Positions 1 to 8,878 of a stretch of DNA of 64,000 bases are shown here, piece after piece. A program made the position numbers and the translations under genes. The stretch is from Corynebacterium sanguinis (lineage in GTDB: Bacteria; Actinomycetota; Actinomycetes; Mycobacteriales; Mycobacteriaceae), in contig NZ_CP038157.1 in assembly GCF_007641235.1 (NCBI RefSeq), positions 930,001-994,000 on the forward strand. The letters run 5' to 3'. The notes under the pieces are model-generated. The model was not told the origin of the DNA and did not search any database. It was given only the letters and a program-made list of their open reading frames with translations. How positions within the stretch are numbered: the stretch's first letter is position 1; each line of letters starts with the position of its first letter.

Positions 1-514
1 GGCGTACCGGGCGTTCGTGACCTGGGACGAAGTCGGCGGGGAGTGGGAGGAAGCGAATTTCCTCGACTTTTGGACGTGGCTGATGGAGCAGCGCGAGCAG
101 GCGCTCGCCGCGGGCAAGACGTTCGCGGCGTACTGCTACGCGGCGGGCGGGGAAAACCACTGGCTGAAGTCCTCGGCGCGGCGCTTCGGGTCCGTGGATG
201 AGGAGCAGGTGCGCGAGTTCATCGCCTCCGCGCTGTGGGTCGACGTGTTCGCGCATGTGCGCACGTACCTGGTGGGAACCGATGGGCTGGGGCTCAAAGC
301 GCTCGGGCCTGTCGTCGGTTTCGAGTGGGAGGACGACGACGTCGACGGCGAGCGCTCCGTCGCGCTGCGGCGCGCGGCCCGGCTTGGCGACGCCGCGGCG
401 CGCGACATGCTGCTGCGCTACAACGAGGACGACTGCCGCGCGACGCGGGCGGTGCGGCAGTTTCTCAGCGACGGCGCGCCGGGGGTTCCGCTTATGAGCA
501 ACGTCGCTGGTTAA
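1..514 (+). CDS. RecB-like / TM0106-family putative nuclease, 3' end only
   Basis: The frame is open from base 2 to the stop at 514, so this is the last ~170 residues of a longer protein cut by the window edge. The C-terminal stretch with the motif YNEDDCRAT is typical of the RNase H-like domain in TM0106 family RecB-like putative nucleases, where the acidic residues belong to the DEDD-type metal site. Residues with FWTWL, then AAYCYAAGGENHWL upstream, fit the same domain. The substrate is not known from sequence. It converges on and overlaps by 23 bp the opposite-strand MFS gene. Family assignment is moderately sure; the missing N-terminal part cannot be judged. Confidence 0.6.
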   Translation, partial: AYRAFVTWDEVGGEWEEANFLDFWTWLMEQREQALAAGKTFAAYCYAAGGENHWLKSSARRFGSVDEEQVREFIASALWVDVFAHVRTYLVGTDGLGLKALGPVVGFEWEDDDVDGERSVALRRAARLGDAAARDMLLRYNEDDCRATRAVRQFLSDGAPGVPLMSNVAG

Positions 515-1682
515 GCGCCAGCGCGAGCCCGACGCCGACGAGCACCGCGAGCAGGGCGGCGAGCACCGCGGTAAAGCCCCACCAGGCCAGACCCTCGAAG
601 GCGGCGCCGGTGGCCGCGCCCAGGATCGACGAGCCCAGGTAGTAGCACAGCACGTACATACTCGACGCCTCCGCGCGGTCGCGCTGCGCGATCTGGCCGA
701 CCCACCCAGAGGCCGTGGAGTGCATGGCGAAGAAGCTCGCGGTAAACACGAGCAGGCCGGCGAGCGCGAGCCACAACGCGCCGCTGCCCGCGGCCAGCGC
801 GCCGAGGAGCATCAGCGTTGCGCCCGCCCCGACCACGCGGCCGCGCCCGAATCGGTGCACCATCGAGCCCGCGCGTGCCGACGACCACGTGCCCGAGAGG
901 TACATCACGAACACCAGGCCAGCTAGCGCCGGCGGCAGGCGGAAGTGGTCAACGGCGCGGTAGCCGAAGAAGTTGTACATGGACACGAACACGCCCATGC
1001 CGATAAACGCAGTGAGGTAGAGCGCAACAAGGCGCGGGTTTTTCAGGTGGCGCGCCATGGCCCGGATCTCCGCGCTGGGGCGGATGGACTCCTTCGGGAG
1101 GAAGTTGCGTTGCGGCGGCAGCAACAGCGCCACCGCGACGGCGAGAACGAGGGCGAAGGCCGACGTGGCCACGAGCGCGACGCGCCACGACGCGAACTCG
1201 AGCACGAGCGAGGGAATCAGGCGCCCGCTGAGCCCGCCTATCGACGTCCCCGCGACGTAGAGTCCCATGGTCGCGGGCACGTCCGCATCGTCGACTTCCT
1301 CCGCCAGCCACGTCATCGCCACCGCAGGGGCCCCGGCGATCATCGCGCCCTGCACCGCGCGCAACGCGGTGAGCTGCGGCGCACTCTGCGCCAGCGGCAG
1401 CGCCAAGCCGACCAGGGTCGCGGCGAGCGCCGAGATGATCAGGATGCGGCCACGGCCGTACCTCTCCGAGAGGATGGAGAAAGGTACCACGCATAACGCC
1501 AACACCCCGGTGGCGGCGGACACGCTCAGCGCCGCAACCGAGGGCGATACCTCAAGCTGCTGGCTCAGCGTCGGCAGCAGCGCTTGAGTGGAATGGAGGG
1601 AGTTGAAGATGGCCAGGCCCAGGGCAATCATGGCCAGCGAAGCCCTCGCGTACTCGCGTGTACCCCTTCTCACAGTGTGCAA
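492..1682 (-). CDS. MFS transporter, DHA1-like
   Basis: A 396-residue hydrophobic protein with about 12 predicted membrane segments, of normal length for a major facilitator efflux permease. It carries the family loop between segments 2 and 3 (ERYGRGRIL) and a second half resembling the first (HRFGRGRVV). A longer reading is open upstream but would run through sodA and is compositionally non-protein-like; I start it at TTG 1682 because GAGGGGG lies about 7 nt before it. GTG 1673 is the alternative. Substrate unknown; multidrug or sugar efflux would both fit. It follows sodA on the same strand after a ~65-bp gap. Confidence 0.75.
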   Translation of the reverse strand: MHTVRRGTREYARASLAMIALGLAIFNSLHSTQALLPTLSQQLEVSPSVAALSVSAATGVLALCVVPFSILSERYGRGRILIISALAATLVGLALPLAQSAPQLTALRAVQGAMIAGAPAVAMTWLAEEVDDADVPATMGLYVAGTSIGGLSGRLIPSLVLEFASWRVALVATSAFALVLAVAVALLLPPQRNFLPKESIRPSAEIRAMARHLKNPRLVALYLTAFIGMGVFVSMYNFFGYRAVDHFRLPPALAGLVFVMYLSGTWSSARAGSMVHRFGRGRVVGAGATLMLLGALAAGSGALWLALAGLLVFTASFFAMHSTASGWVGQIAQRDRAEASSMYVLCYYLGSSILGAATGAAFEGLAWWGFTAVLAALLAVLVGVGLALALNQRRCS

Positions 1683-1746
1683 CGATAGACCCCCTCGCCG
1701 CGCGGGAGGGCGCGGGGAGGGGGCCCAAAGAATCGAGTGAGCGTGC

Positions 1747-2349
1747 TTACTTGGCAGCAGCCGCGTAACGTTCGTTGACGTCCGCCCAGTTGACGACGTT
1801 CCAGAACGCCTTGACGTAGTCCGCCTTGACGTTCTTGTACTGCAAGTAGAATGCGTGCTCCCACATGTCGAGCATGAGCAGCGGGGTGAAGTCAACGGAG
1901 ATGTTGCCCTGCTGGTCAGTCATCTGCTGGATGATAAGGCGACCAGCAATGTGATCGTAGCCAAGCACAGCCCAGCCGGAGCCCTGAAGGCCGTTAGCGA
2001 TACCCTCGAAGTGCGCCTGGAACTTTTCGAAGGAGCCGAAATCGCGGTTGATGGCCTCGGCGACCTCACCGGTCGGCGCGCCACCAGCGTTCGGCGCCAT
2101 GTTCTTCCAGAAGATGGAGTGGTTGGTGTGGCCACCCAAGTTAAACGCCAAGTTCTTGGTCAGGGCGCGCAGGGTATCGGGGTTAGCCTCACCGCCCCGC
2201 TCAGCCTCGAGTGCCTCGAGGGCAGCGTTAGCGCCCTTGACGTAGTTGGCGTGGTGCTTGGAGTGGTGAAGCTCCATGATCTCGGCGGAGATGTGGGGCT
2301 CCAGCGCGTCGTAAGCGTAGGGCAGGTCAGGAAGCTCGTAAACAGCCAT
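1747..2349 (-). CDS. sodA: Superoxide dismutase, Mn/Fe type
   Basis: A 200-residue enzyme that dismutates superoxide to oxygen and peroxide, full length for the Mn/Fe family. The N-terminal helix has the metal ligand region [12 protein letters not shown], the central [13 protein letters not shown] holds the second histidine ligand, and [11 protein letters not shown] near the C-terminus supplies the Asp and His ligands. A good ribosome site (AAGGAA) precedes ATG 2349. It is divergent from msrA, pairing two oxidative-stress enzymes around one 124-bp intergenic region. The corynebacterial enzyme is usually Mn-dependent; metal choice here is inferred, not seen. Confidence 0.93.
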   Translation of the reverse strand: MAVYELPDLPYAYDALEPHISAEIMELHHSKHHANYVKGANAALEALEAERGGEANPDTLRALTKNLAFNLGGHTNHSIFWKNMAPNAGGAPTGEVAEAINRDFGSFEKFQAHFEGIANGLQGSGWAVLGYDHIAGRLIIQQMTDQQGNISVDFTPLLMLDMWEHAFYLQYKNVKADYVKAFWNVVNWADVNERYAAAAK

Positions 2350-2416
2350 GATTCCTCAAATTCCTTTCGGTTGTTTTTATGGTCCGCATCCCATGATAGG
2401 GAAAATCCTGGGGACG

Positions 2417-2444
2417 TGTTCCCGGGTCGCATGCTCAGGGAACA
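2417..2444. promoter_or_regulatory. Inverted repeat in the sodA-msrA divergent promoter region
   Basis: TGTTCCC at 2417-2423 and GGGAACA at 2438-2444 form a perfect 7-bp inverted repeat separated by 14 nt, in the short region between the two divergent genes. It could be a regulator site shared by both. No match to a named corynebacterial regulator is claimed. Confidence 0.35.
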
Positions 2445-2473
2445 TTCCCGCGACCGGCCGCGTTGGCTCGAGT

Positions 2474-3115
2474 ATGGGATTTCTTTTTGGACGCACACCT
2501 GAACTCGTCGATCCGCGCAACGCCCTGCCCGGCCGGGAGGAGCCGGTGCTGGCCCGGCCCCGACCCCACGCTGTGTTGGGCACCCCGATTACGGGCCCCT
2601 GGCGCGAGGGGCAAAAGAGGCTGCTCATCGGACTGGGCTGTTTCTGGGGAGTGGAAAAAATGTACTGGCAGCTAGACGGTGTCGAATCCACCTCCGTCGG
2701 TTACGGCGGCGGGGTCACCCCGAACCCGACCTACCGCGAGGTCTGCTCCGGAGGAACCAACCACACCGAGCTGGTCGAGGTGGTCTACGACCCGCAGCGC
2801 ATCACACTCAAGGAGCTCGTCCGCGCCGGGCTCGAGGCCCACGACCCCACCCAGGGCTTTCGCCAGGGCAACGACGTGGGCACCCAGTACCGCTCCGCCT
2901 TCTACACCGACACCGAGGAGGAGGCCGAGCTGATCCGCGGCTGGGTGGACCAGTACGGCGAGCAGCTTGCCCAGGCGGGCCTGGGGCCGATCACCACCGA
3001 GGTGCGCTCAGGCGCCGACTACTACCTCGCCGAGGACGACCACCAGCAGTACCTGCACAAGGTGCCGGGCGGTTACTGCCCGCACCACTCCACGGGAATC
3101 GCCTGCGGCATTTAG
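2474..3115 (+). CDS. msrA: Peptide-methionine (S)-S-oxide reductase
   Basis: 213 residues; repairs S-epimer methionine sulfoxide in proteins using thioredoxin-type reductants. The catalytic GCFWG motif (Cys about residue 56) is followed by the family blocks GYGGG, NPTYREVCSGGTNH and QYRSAFY; the C-terminal GYCPHHSTGIAC region carries resolving cysteine candidates. The N-terminal extension of ~50 residues before the catalytic motif is usual in actinobacterial MsrA. ATG 2474 is chosen because residues upstream of it look non-conserved. Divergent from sodA. Its last codons overlap by 4 bp the convergent membrane hydrolase gene. Confidence 0.92.
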   Translation: MGFLFGRTPELVDPRNALPGREEPVLARPRPHAVLGTPITGPWREGQKRLLIGLGCFWGVEKMYWQLDGVESTSVGYGGGVTPNPTYREVCSGGTNHTELVEVVYDPQRITLKELVRAGLEAHDPTQGFRQGNDVGTQYRSAFYTDTEEEAELIRGWVDQYGEQLAQAGLGPITTEVRSGADYYLAEDDHQQYLHKVPGGYCPHHSTGIACGI

Positions 3116-5055
3116 TACCCGTGGCGGTTGGGAAACCCGCCCGGTGGGCGGCGCAGCTTGGTGGCGTCCCTGTGGATCCAGCCCGCGGCGTCTTCGAGGG
3201 TTTCCTCCGGCTCGTCGACGTCCATCACCGCCGCCCAGTAGGCCAGCGTCTCATCGTGGTAGTTATGCCCGTGTGGTGAGGGGTACTCCTTTGAGGCCAG
3301 CTGGTCCATCCCGACCTGCCAGAACGTGATAAACGGCGCCCAGCGCAGCGTGGCGGGAACGTCGAGGCGCTGCGCGCGGGGGGCCTCGACTCCGCGGGAG
3401 CCGGGCTCTTTCAGCCAGTCCGGCACCTGGTAGATCAGCTTCCAATCCCACCACACCACCGGGTCGGAGGCGTGCTGCGCAAACACGGCCCGCGGCTCTT
3501 CCCACTCGTTGGCAAAAGGCTTGCCCTCGAAGTCGTGGCGGATGTGGCTCGGGTGCGCGGCGAACCGGATGTGGCGACCGCCGTCGACGATGGGGAGGCG
3601 CTGCGGGCTTGAAGCGTCGCGGTTCTCGGTCAGTTCTCTGTGGCTGCGCGAGAATCCCGGTACGCCGGTGAACACGCCACCGGCGACACCGTCGAGGAAC
3701 TCGTCGATGGTGTCGAAGGCGTCGGTGACGCCGTAGGCGCCCAGGGACTCGCCTGCGACGTAGAGCTTCGGGCGCGAGTCTTCGGGAAGTTCCCCCAAGC
3801 GTTTGCGAATGGCGTCGATAAGCAGGCGCGATGAGCGCACGGGGGAGTCGCGGTCCGCGAGGTAGGAGTAGGCGGAGGGCAGGTAGGAGTACTGCATGGC
3901 CACGATCGCGGTGTCGCCGCGGCCGACGAACTCGAACCCGGAGGTGAGAAAGTCGTTGATCCAGCCCGTCCCGGCCGCCGACATCACGGCGAGGTGGGTG
4001 CGTGACCAGGCGTCGGTGCGGTCCAGCTCGCGCAGCGCCGCGGCTACCATGTCGTCGTAGGAGCGGCCGTCGTCAAGCCCGATGAAGATGCGGATCGGTT
4101 CGGCGGTGGCAGACCCCATGATCCTTTCGATATCGCGTTTGCGGGGCCCGCCGGCGACAACCGCGCGGCCCTGGCGGCCCATCGTCGCCCAACGCTCCTC
4201 AGAATGCGGCGAGCCCGAACGCTCCGGCTCGGTCGGCCGATCCGCGCCCTGCATGAACTGGCGGTCGAGCTCCTCGGCACTCTTGTACGCGCGCGAGAGG
4301 AAGCGGCGCACGACGAGCCTGTCGGTGAACACGCCCACGACCGTTCCGGCGGCGATGATCGCCAGCGGCCAGGACGTCACCGGCGGCAGGCGCCGGCCCA
4401 GCAGCCCTGCCGCGGTATCGACGATCGATTGCAGCGCCTCGCCCGTGGCGAGCAGTACCCCGTAACCGAGCGTGCCCAGCGTGATCCCGACGAAGGACTC
4501 TGCGACGCTGAATTCGTCCTCGCCGCCCACCAAATCGACCTGCTTAACGTGGCGCCGCGCCGACTGGATGAAAGTGATGACGGTTACCGCGCTCATTCCC
4601 CAATGCAGCGCGGTATTGGACCACTTTCCGACGCGCTCGTCGCGCACAATCCCACTCGAGCGCACACCGCGCGCGACGGTCTGATTGACCACGTTGCCCG
4701 CGATGTGGCCCACGCCTTGGCAGATCGCGACGTTGGCCGCTACCGCCCACCAACGGTGGGGCAGAAGCGACGGTGAAATCGCACCCCAGGTCGCTATTTC
4801 CGCGCCCAGAACACCTGGGCCGAAATTTTTCGGAAGGCGCCGCAGTCCCCTCAGCCGCAGGCCAGGGGTGAGATCGGCCCAGACCTCAGCCACCATCAGC
4901 GGCGCGGCCAGGATGCCGTGGCTCCCGAAGGTGTAGCGCTGCTTAGCGTTTTCGATCGCTTCATCAAGCGTCGGCGCGTCCGCAGCACGGTTGCGGAGGA
5001 CGGCTGCGAGGGGGAAGCGCGGCAGACGCTTCAGAGGCGAAAGCATAACCAGCAT
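3112..5055 (-). CDS. Membrane-anchored alpha/beta-hydrolase family protein
   Basis: About 647 residues: an N-terminal half with several hydrophobic segments and a C-terminal half with an alpha/beta-hydrolase nucleophile elbow (GESLGAYG) followed by AHPSHIRHDF and SPHGHNYHDE. This two-part layout matches an actinobacterial family (alpha/beta-hydrolase N-terminal plus catalytic domain) whose substrate is not established. Start ATG 5055 is chosen over longer readings, which would run into the divergent phosphodiesterase gene; ATG 5046 is also possible. It contains one copy of the CGTCGATAAGC word (3812-3822). Family sure, function unknown. Confidence 0.75.
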   Translation of the reverse strand: MLVMLSPLKRLPRFPLAAVLRNRAADAPTLDEAIENAKQRYTFGSHGILAAPLMVAEVWADLTPGLRLRGLRRLPKNFGPGVLGAEIATWGAISPSLLPHRWWAVAANVAICQGVGHIAGNVVNQTVARGVRSSGIVRDERVGKWSNTALHWGMSAVTVITFIQSARRHVKQVDLVGGEDEFSVAESFVGITLGTLGYGVLLATGEALQSIVDTAAGLLGRRLPPVTSWPLAIIAAGTVVGVFTDRLVVRRFLSRAYKSAEELDRQFMQGADRPTEPERSGSPHSEERWATMGRQGRAVVAGGPRKRDIERIMGSATAEPIRIFIGLDDGRSYDDMVAAALRELDRTDAWSRTHLAVMSAAGTGWINDFLTSGFEFVGRGDTAIVAMQYSYLPSAYSYLADRDSPVRSSRLLIDAIRKRLGELPEDSRPKLYVAGESLGAYGVTDAFDTIDEFLDGVAGGVFTGVPGFSRSHRELTENRDASSPQRLPIVDGGRHIRFAAHPSHIRHDFEGKPFANEWEEPRAVFAQHASDPVVWWDWKLIYQVPDWLKEPGSRGVEAPRAQRLDVPATLRWAPFITFWQVGMDQLASKEYPSPHGHNYHDETLAYWAAVMDVDEPEETLEDAAGWIHRDATKLRRPPGGFPNRHGY

Positions 5056-5136
5056 TGTTGCAAAAAGAGCTACATCTCGCAGGACGGACTTCGCTCCGGT
5101 CGCGCAATTGGCCAAGCGGTTGTAGGTTAAACAGAC

Positions 5137-5943
5137 GTGACCATCCTGACGAGCAGTAACGCAGCTCGAGAGCGTGAGACCAGCACTGATCCCGGAATCG
5201 TCGCGCACCGCGGCGCATCGGGGCTCTACCCGGAGCAGACGTTCCAGGCCTTCGACGAGGCGTTACGCCTGCCGATCCACGGCATCGAGTGCGACGTCCG
5301 GCTCTCCCGTGACGGGCAGCTGGTTGTCTTCCACGACCCGATCCTGAACCGAACCACGAACGGCAGCGGCAGGGTGTCCGTCACCGACTGGTCGGATCTG
5401 CGCACCCTCAACGCGGGAACGCCCGACAACCCGCAGCGCATCATGCGGCTTGCCGAGCTGCTTGAGCTCATGCAGGACTACCCGGACAAGCACATTTACG
5501 TGGAAACGAAGCACCCCACCCGCTACGGCCCCGAAGTCGACGAGCAGACGCTGCGCGTCCTGCACTACGCGGGATTGCGCGAATCCGAGCGAGTGCACCT
5601 GATTTCGTTTTCCCACCGGGCGATGCGCTACTTCACCGAGTTCGCCCCGGAACTGGAAACCTACTACCTATTCCGTCTGCGCGAGAAGAAGTGGAACAAG
5701 AAAAACCACATGCTCTCGCGCCCGTACGGCGTCGGCCCGGCGCTTGCGCACCTGCAGGCCAAGCCCGAGCTTTTGGGGTTCAAGGGTTTGAAGACCTACA
5801 CGTGGACGGTCAACCTGCCGAAGCAGATGCTGTGGTGCCGCGACAACGGCGTTGACGTGTTTGCCACCGATCTGCCGCACTTGGCCGTGGAAACTCTTTC
5901 CCGCGGCACCGTTGCACCGGTTTCGCAGTCCTCAACGAGCTAG
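5137..5943 (+). CDS. Glycerophosphodiester phosphodiesterase
   Basis: 268 residues; hydrolyses glycerophosphodiesters to sn-glycerol 3-phosphate and an alcohol. The GDPD signature is complete: AHRGASG with YPEQT, then ECDVRLSRDGQLVVFHD, whose Glu, Asp and His make the metal and catalytic site, and WTVN near the end. No signal peptide is evident, so it is probably cytosolic. GTG 5137 lies 8 nt after TAGGTT (5123-5128), consistent with a leaderless mRNA. It stands close to the ugp importer and, farther away, glpK, so the window holds a glycerol-phosphate salvage theme. Confidence 0.88.
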   Translation: MTILTSSNAARERETSTDPGIVAHRGASGLYPEQTFQAFDEALRLPIHGIECDVRLSRDGQLVVFHDPILNRTTNGSGRVSVTDWSDLRTLNAGTPDNPQRIMRLAELLELMQDYPDKHIYVETKHPTRYGPEVDEQTLRVLHYAGLRESERVHLISFSHRAMRYFTEFAPELETYYLFRLREKKWNKKNHMLSRPYGVGPALAHLQAKPELLGFKGLKTYTWTVNLPKQMLWCRDNGVDVFATDLPHLAVETLSRGTVAPVSQSSTS

Positions 5944-5964
5944 CCCCCGGTAGCATTGGGCCCC

Positions 5965-6885
5965 ATGGCTAAGAAGAACCGTAAGAAAGCGACCCCTGAG
6001 AATTTGCCGGAAGGGATGAGCCGCAGGCAGGCGAAGCTCGCCGCGCGTGCCGCCGAGCGCGAGGCGCTGCAAAAAGACCCCCGCCCGTACGCCGGATTGG
6101 CCGCGGAGGCGGACTTGATTGCGCTTCAGGAGTTCGTCCCCTCCGCGGTGGCGGCCCTCGAGGTCGCCGGCGAGACCGTCAACGTTGTGACGGTGCTGCC
6201 CGGGACGGGGGCCGCGCTGCGCCGCGCCGAATCCGAGGGCGGCGAGCGTTTTGTGGCGCTGCAGGTCGGCTCCCACTCGCAGAACCCCGGCCGCGATCTC
6301 GCCTACGCGCTGAACTGGGTCTTGAGCGCTGAGCCGGGCGAGTCGCTGCAGTCGACGGTCGCCGACGGCACCCAACCTGAGCTTTCATCGCTTATCGACG
6401 CCTCGACCACGCCCACCATCACCGAACACCAGGACTTCACCTGGTGGTTCCCCAAGGGAGCAAACATACCGGCCGAGGTGCAGCAGGCCCTGTCGCGCGC
6501 CAACGACGCAGTTATCCCATCGACCCAGGTCAAGGCGGACGTGCCGGGCTCAATCTGGTGGGTTAACCCGGGCGGCGGCAAGGGCCACATCCGCTGGGTG
6601 CGCACCGACGACAACGAAAACCAGATCTTGTCTGCCCTGGCGCGCATCGCCGCGCGCGGGGAGCTCACCGTCGGCGAGGGAAGCAAGTTCGCCGGGGCGT
6701 TTCGCACCCACGGCGTGGTCGTGCCGGTGTGGGATGTCGACCCGGCCGTCGATGTGGCCTCCTACGCCGGTGCGCTCCAGGAGCTGGAGACGAAGATCGC
6801 TGCCGAGTACGACAATGACGCCCAGCTCAGCGCCGACGAGCGCAAGCAGCTGGACAACATCAAGTCGCGGCAGGTGACAATCTAG
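5965..6885 (+). CDS. DUF5926 family protein
   Basis: 306 residues with a lysine-rich N-terminus (MAKKNRKK) followed by RRQAKLAARAAER, the usual beginning of this uncharacterised actinobacterial family. The rest is a soluble mixed protein with no recognisable catalytic motif. ATG 5965 is preferred over the in-frame TTG 5956; TAGCAT at 5951-5956 lies 8 nt before it, as expected for a leaderless promoter. Function unknown. The gene is 21 nt after the phosphodiesterase. Confidence 0.7.
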   Translation: MAKKNRKKATPENLPEGMSRRQAKLAARAAEREALQKDPRPYAGLAAEADLIALQEFVPSAVAALEVAGETVNVVTVLPGTGAALRRAESEGGERFVALQVGSHSQNPGRDLAYALNWVLSAEPGESLQSTVADGTQPELSSLIDASTTPTITEHQDFTWWFPKGANIPAEVQQALSRANDAVIPSTQVKADVPGSIWWVNPGGGKGHIRWVRTDDNENQILSALARIAARGELTVGEGSKFAGAFRTHGVVVPVWDVDPAVDVASYAGALQELETKIAAEYDNDAQLSADERKQLDNIKSRQVTI

Positions 6886-6963
6886 TCCCTCGTTACCGCC
6901 TGTTCACCAAGTCTTTCGCTGGAATGAACTAACCGTTCAGCGTTGCCCCATACGCTGCACGTC

Positions 6964-7923
6964 ATGACCTCGAGGGGCGCGGCTATTCCGGCAGTCAACG
7001 ACGTCCCCCGCCCGGTGGGTGCGGGGGCATCGCGGCAACGCAATTCCGCGCGGACCGACTGGAAGCAAGTTGGACTTGCTGCCTTGCTCATTGGTCCCAA
7101 CCTCATTCTGCTGATCCTCTTCACCTACCGCCCACTGGTGGACAACATCCGGGTGTCGTTCTTTAACTGGAACATCGCGTCGCCGACCATGAATTTCGTT
7201 GGGTTGGACAACTACATCCAATGGTTCCAGGCGCCGGAGACAGGTCGAGTTGTTTTCAATACTGCCGTCTTCACTTTTTCTGCGGTCGTGGGCTCGATGG
7301 TGCTCGGCCTAACGTTGGCACTGTTGCTGGACCAGAAGCTATTCGGGCGTTCGGCAGCTCGATCGACAGTCTTCGCCCCCTATGTGATCTCCGGTGCGGC
7401 AATCGGTGTCGCCTTCCAGTTTGTTTTTGACCCGAGCTACGGGCTCATTCAGTACGTGCTCGGGATCTTCGGGTTGCCGGTGCCGAATTTTTACCAGAAC
7501 TCCAATTGGGCTCTGTTTATGGTCACCACGACCTACATTTGGAAAAACACGGGATATACGTTCGTCATTTACCTCGCTGCGCTGCAAGCTCGGCGCAAGG
7601 ATTTGGATGAGGCTTCCGAAATCGACGGCACCCCTCCAGTGCGGCACTTTTTCAGGGTGATCGCCCCGCAGCTGCGGGGGACAACATTTTTCCTGCTTAT
7701 CACCGTTCTTCTGAACTCCTTCCAGGTATTCGACATCATCAGCGCGATGACCAACGGTGGCCCGTTCGGATACGGAACGTCGACGATGGTGTACCAGGTG
7801 TACCAGGAGACCTTCATCAATAACAGGGCCGGCTACGGAGCGGCGATCGCCACGATCATGTTCCTGGCGGTGCTCGCCATTACGGTGCTGCAGTTGAAGA
7901 TCCAGCAAAGGATGGAGAGGTAG
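6964..7923 (+). CDS. ugpA: sn-glycerol-3-phosphate ABC transporter, permease subunit UgpA
   Basis: 319 residues, six predicted membrane segments, with the permease EAA loop (EASEIDGTPPVRHFF) that docks on the ATPase. It resembles UgpA-type MalF-family permeases. ATG 6964 is used; in-frame 6943 is less likely. The stop codon is followed directly by the ugpE ATG. Upstream, TGAAC-taacc-GTTCA (6924-6938 region) is a short inverted repeat that may be regulatory. In corynebacteria ugp genes belong to the phosphate-starvation response, but I do not see a convincing Pho box. Confidence 0.85.
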   Translation: MTSRGAAIPAVNDVPRPVGAGASRQRNSARTDWKQVGLAALLIGPNLILLILFTYRPLVDNIRVSFFNWNIASPTMNFVGLDNYIQWFQAPETGRVVFNTAVFTFSAVVGSMVLGLTLALLLDQKLFGRSAARSTVFAPYVISGAAIGVAFQFVFDPSYGLIQYVLGIFGLPVPNFYQNSNWALFMVTTTYIWKNTGYTFVIYLAALQARRKDLDEASEIDGTPPVRHFFRVIAPQLRGTTFFLLITVLLNSFQVFDIISAMTNGGPFGYGTSTMVYQVYQETFINNRAGYGAAIATIMFLAVLAITVLQLKIQQRMER

Positions 7924-8850
7924 ATGTCGCACGTGGTGCAGCCCCTCGGAGGGCACGAACTGCCCCCGGTTCCCGGTACCCAAGGCGTGGGTGAACCGGT
8001 TCGGCACTCGCCAGGATCGTCCTCTACCCCCAATCTCGCCTTGCGTGTCTTCGGCTACATCGTGCTCGCAGTCGCCGTGCTCTTGATTCTCGTCCCCCTG
8101 TACTTCATCGTGGTGACGAGCTTCAAGACGTTCCAGGACGTGTACTCCGACCCGATCACATTCTGGCCCGATCCGGTTGCACCCGAGAATTACTCTTATG
8201 TGTGGCAAAGCTCGGGCTTCGCGCAGTACCTGCGTAACTCGGTGATTATCACCCTCGTGCTCACTGTCGTTGAGGTCATTCTCGGGGTGATGTCGGCCTA
8301 CGCTTTCGCCTTCCTTCGCTTCCCTGGCCGCGACCTGCTCTTCCTGCTGGTCATCGCGGCTCTCATGGTGCCGAACGAGATCACCATCATCTCCAACTAC
8401 GCGCTGGTGGCCTCCCTGGGCTGGCGCGATTCGTACCTCGGCGTCATTGTGCCGCTGGCGGGCGTAGCCTTCGGCGCGTTCTTGATGCGCAACCACTTCC
8501 AATCGTTGCCGAGGGAGATCCTCGAAGCATCCAAGATGGACGGGGCGAACTTCTTCACCACCATGTTCCGGGTGGTGTTGCCGTTGTCATGGCCGACCCT
8601 CTCGGCGTTCGTCCTGATCACAGTCGTCACCGAATGGAACCAGTACCTGTGGCCGTTCCTCATCACGGATACCCCACGGGCAGCCACGCTGCCTGTCGGG
8701 CTGACGCGTCTGCAGGACGCGGAAGGTCTGACGAACTGGGCGCCTGTGATGGCGGGAACGGTCCTGACCACCTTGCCCATGATCATCATCTTCCTCGTCC
8801 TACAGAGACAGATGATCAAGGGCCTCACAGCGGGCGCCGTTAAAGGTTAG
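7924..8850 (+). CDS. ugpE: sn-glycerol-3-phosphate ABC transporter, permease subunit UgpE
   Basis: 308 residues with six predicted membrane segments and the EAA loop EASKMDGANFFTTMF typical of MalG-family permeases. It partners UgpA to form the membrane channel. The start ATG abuts the ugpA stop, so the two are translationally coupled. The ~35-residue Pro/Gly-rich cytosolic N-terminus before the first membrane segment is ordinary for the family. Confidence 0.87.
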   Translation: MSHVVQPLGGHELPPVPGTQGVGEPVRHSPGSSSTPNLALRVFGYIVLAVAVLLILVPLYFIVVTSFKTFQDVYSDPITFWPDPVAPENYSYVWQSSGFAQYLRNSVIITLVLTVVEVILGVMSAYAFAFLRFPGRDLLFLLVIAALMVPNEITIISNYALVASLGWRDSYLGVIVPLAGVAFGAFLMRNHFQSLPREILEASKMDGANFFTTMFRVVLPLSWPTLSAFVLITVVTEWNQYLWPFLITDTPRAATLPVGLTRLQDAEGLTNWAPVMAGTVLTTLPMIIIFLVLQRQMIKGLTAGAVKG

Positions 8851-8878
8851 CCCTCACCAACACGAACAAGGAGTTCAC

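Noticed and set aside
492-1895. Longer N-terminal reading of the MFS gene
   Set aside because: The extra residues are Ser/Thr/Arg-rich antisense translation of sodA; the ribosome site supports TTG 1682.
6886-6963. Pho box before ugpA
   Set aside because: TGTTCACC and CGTTCAGC are present, but their spacing (33 bp) does not fit a tandem PhoR site, so no regulator is named.
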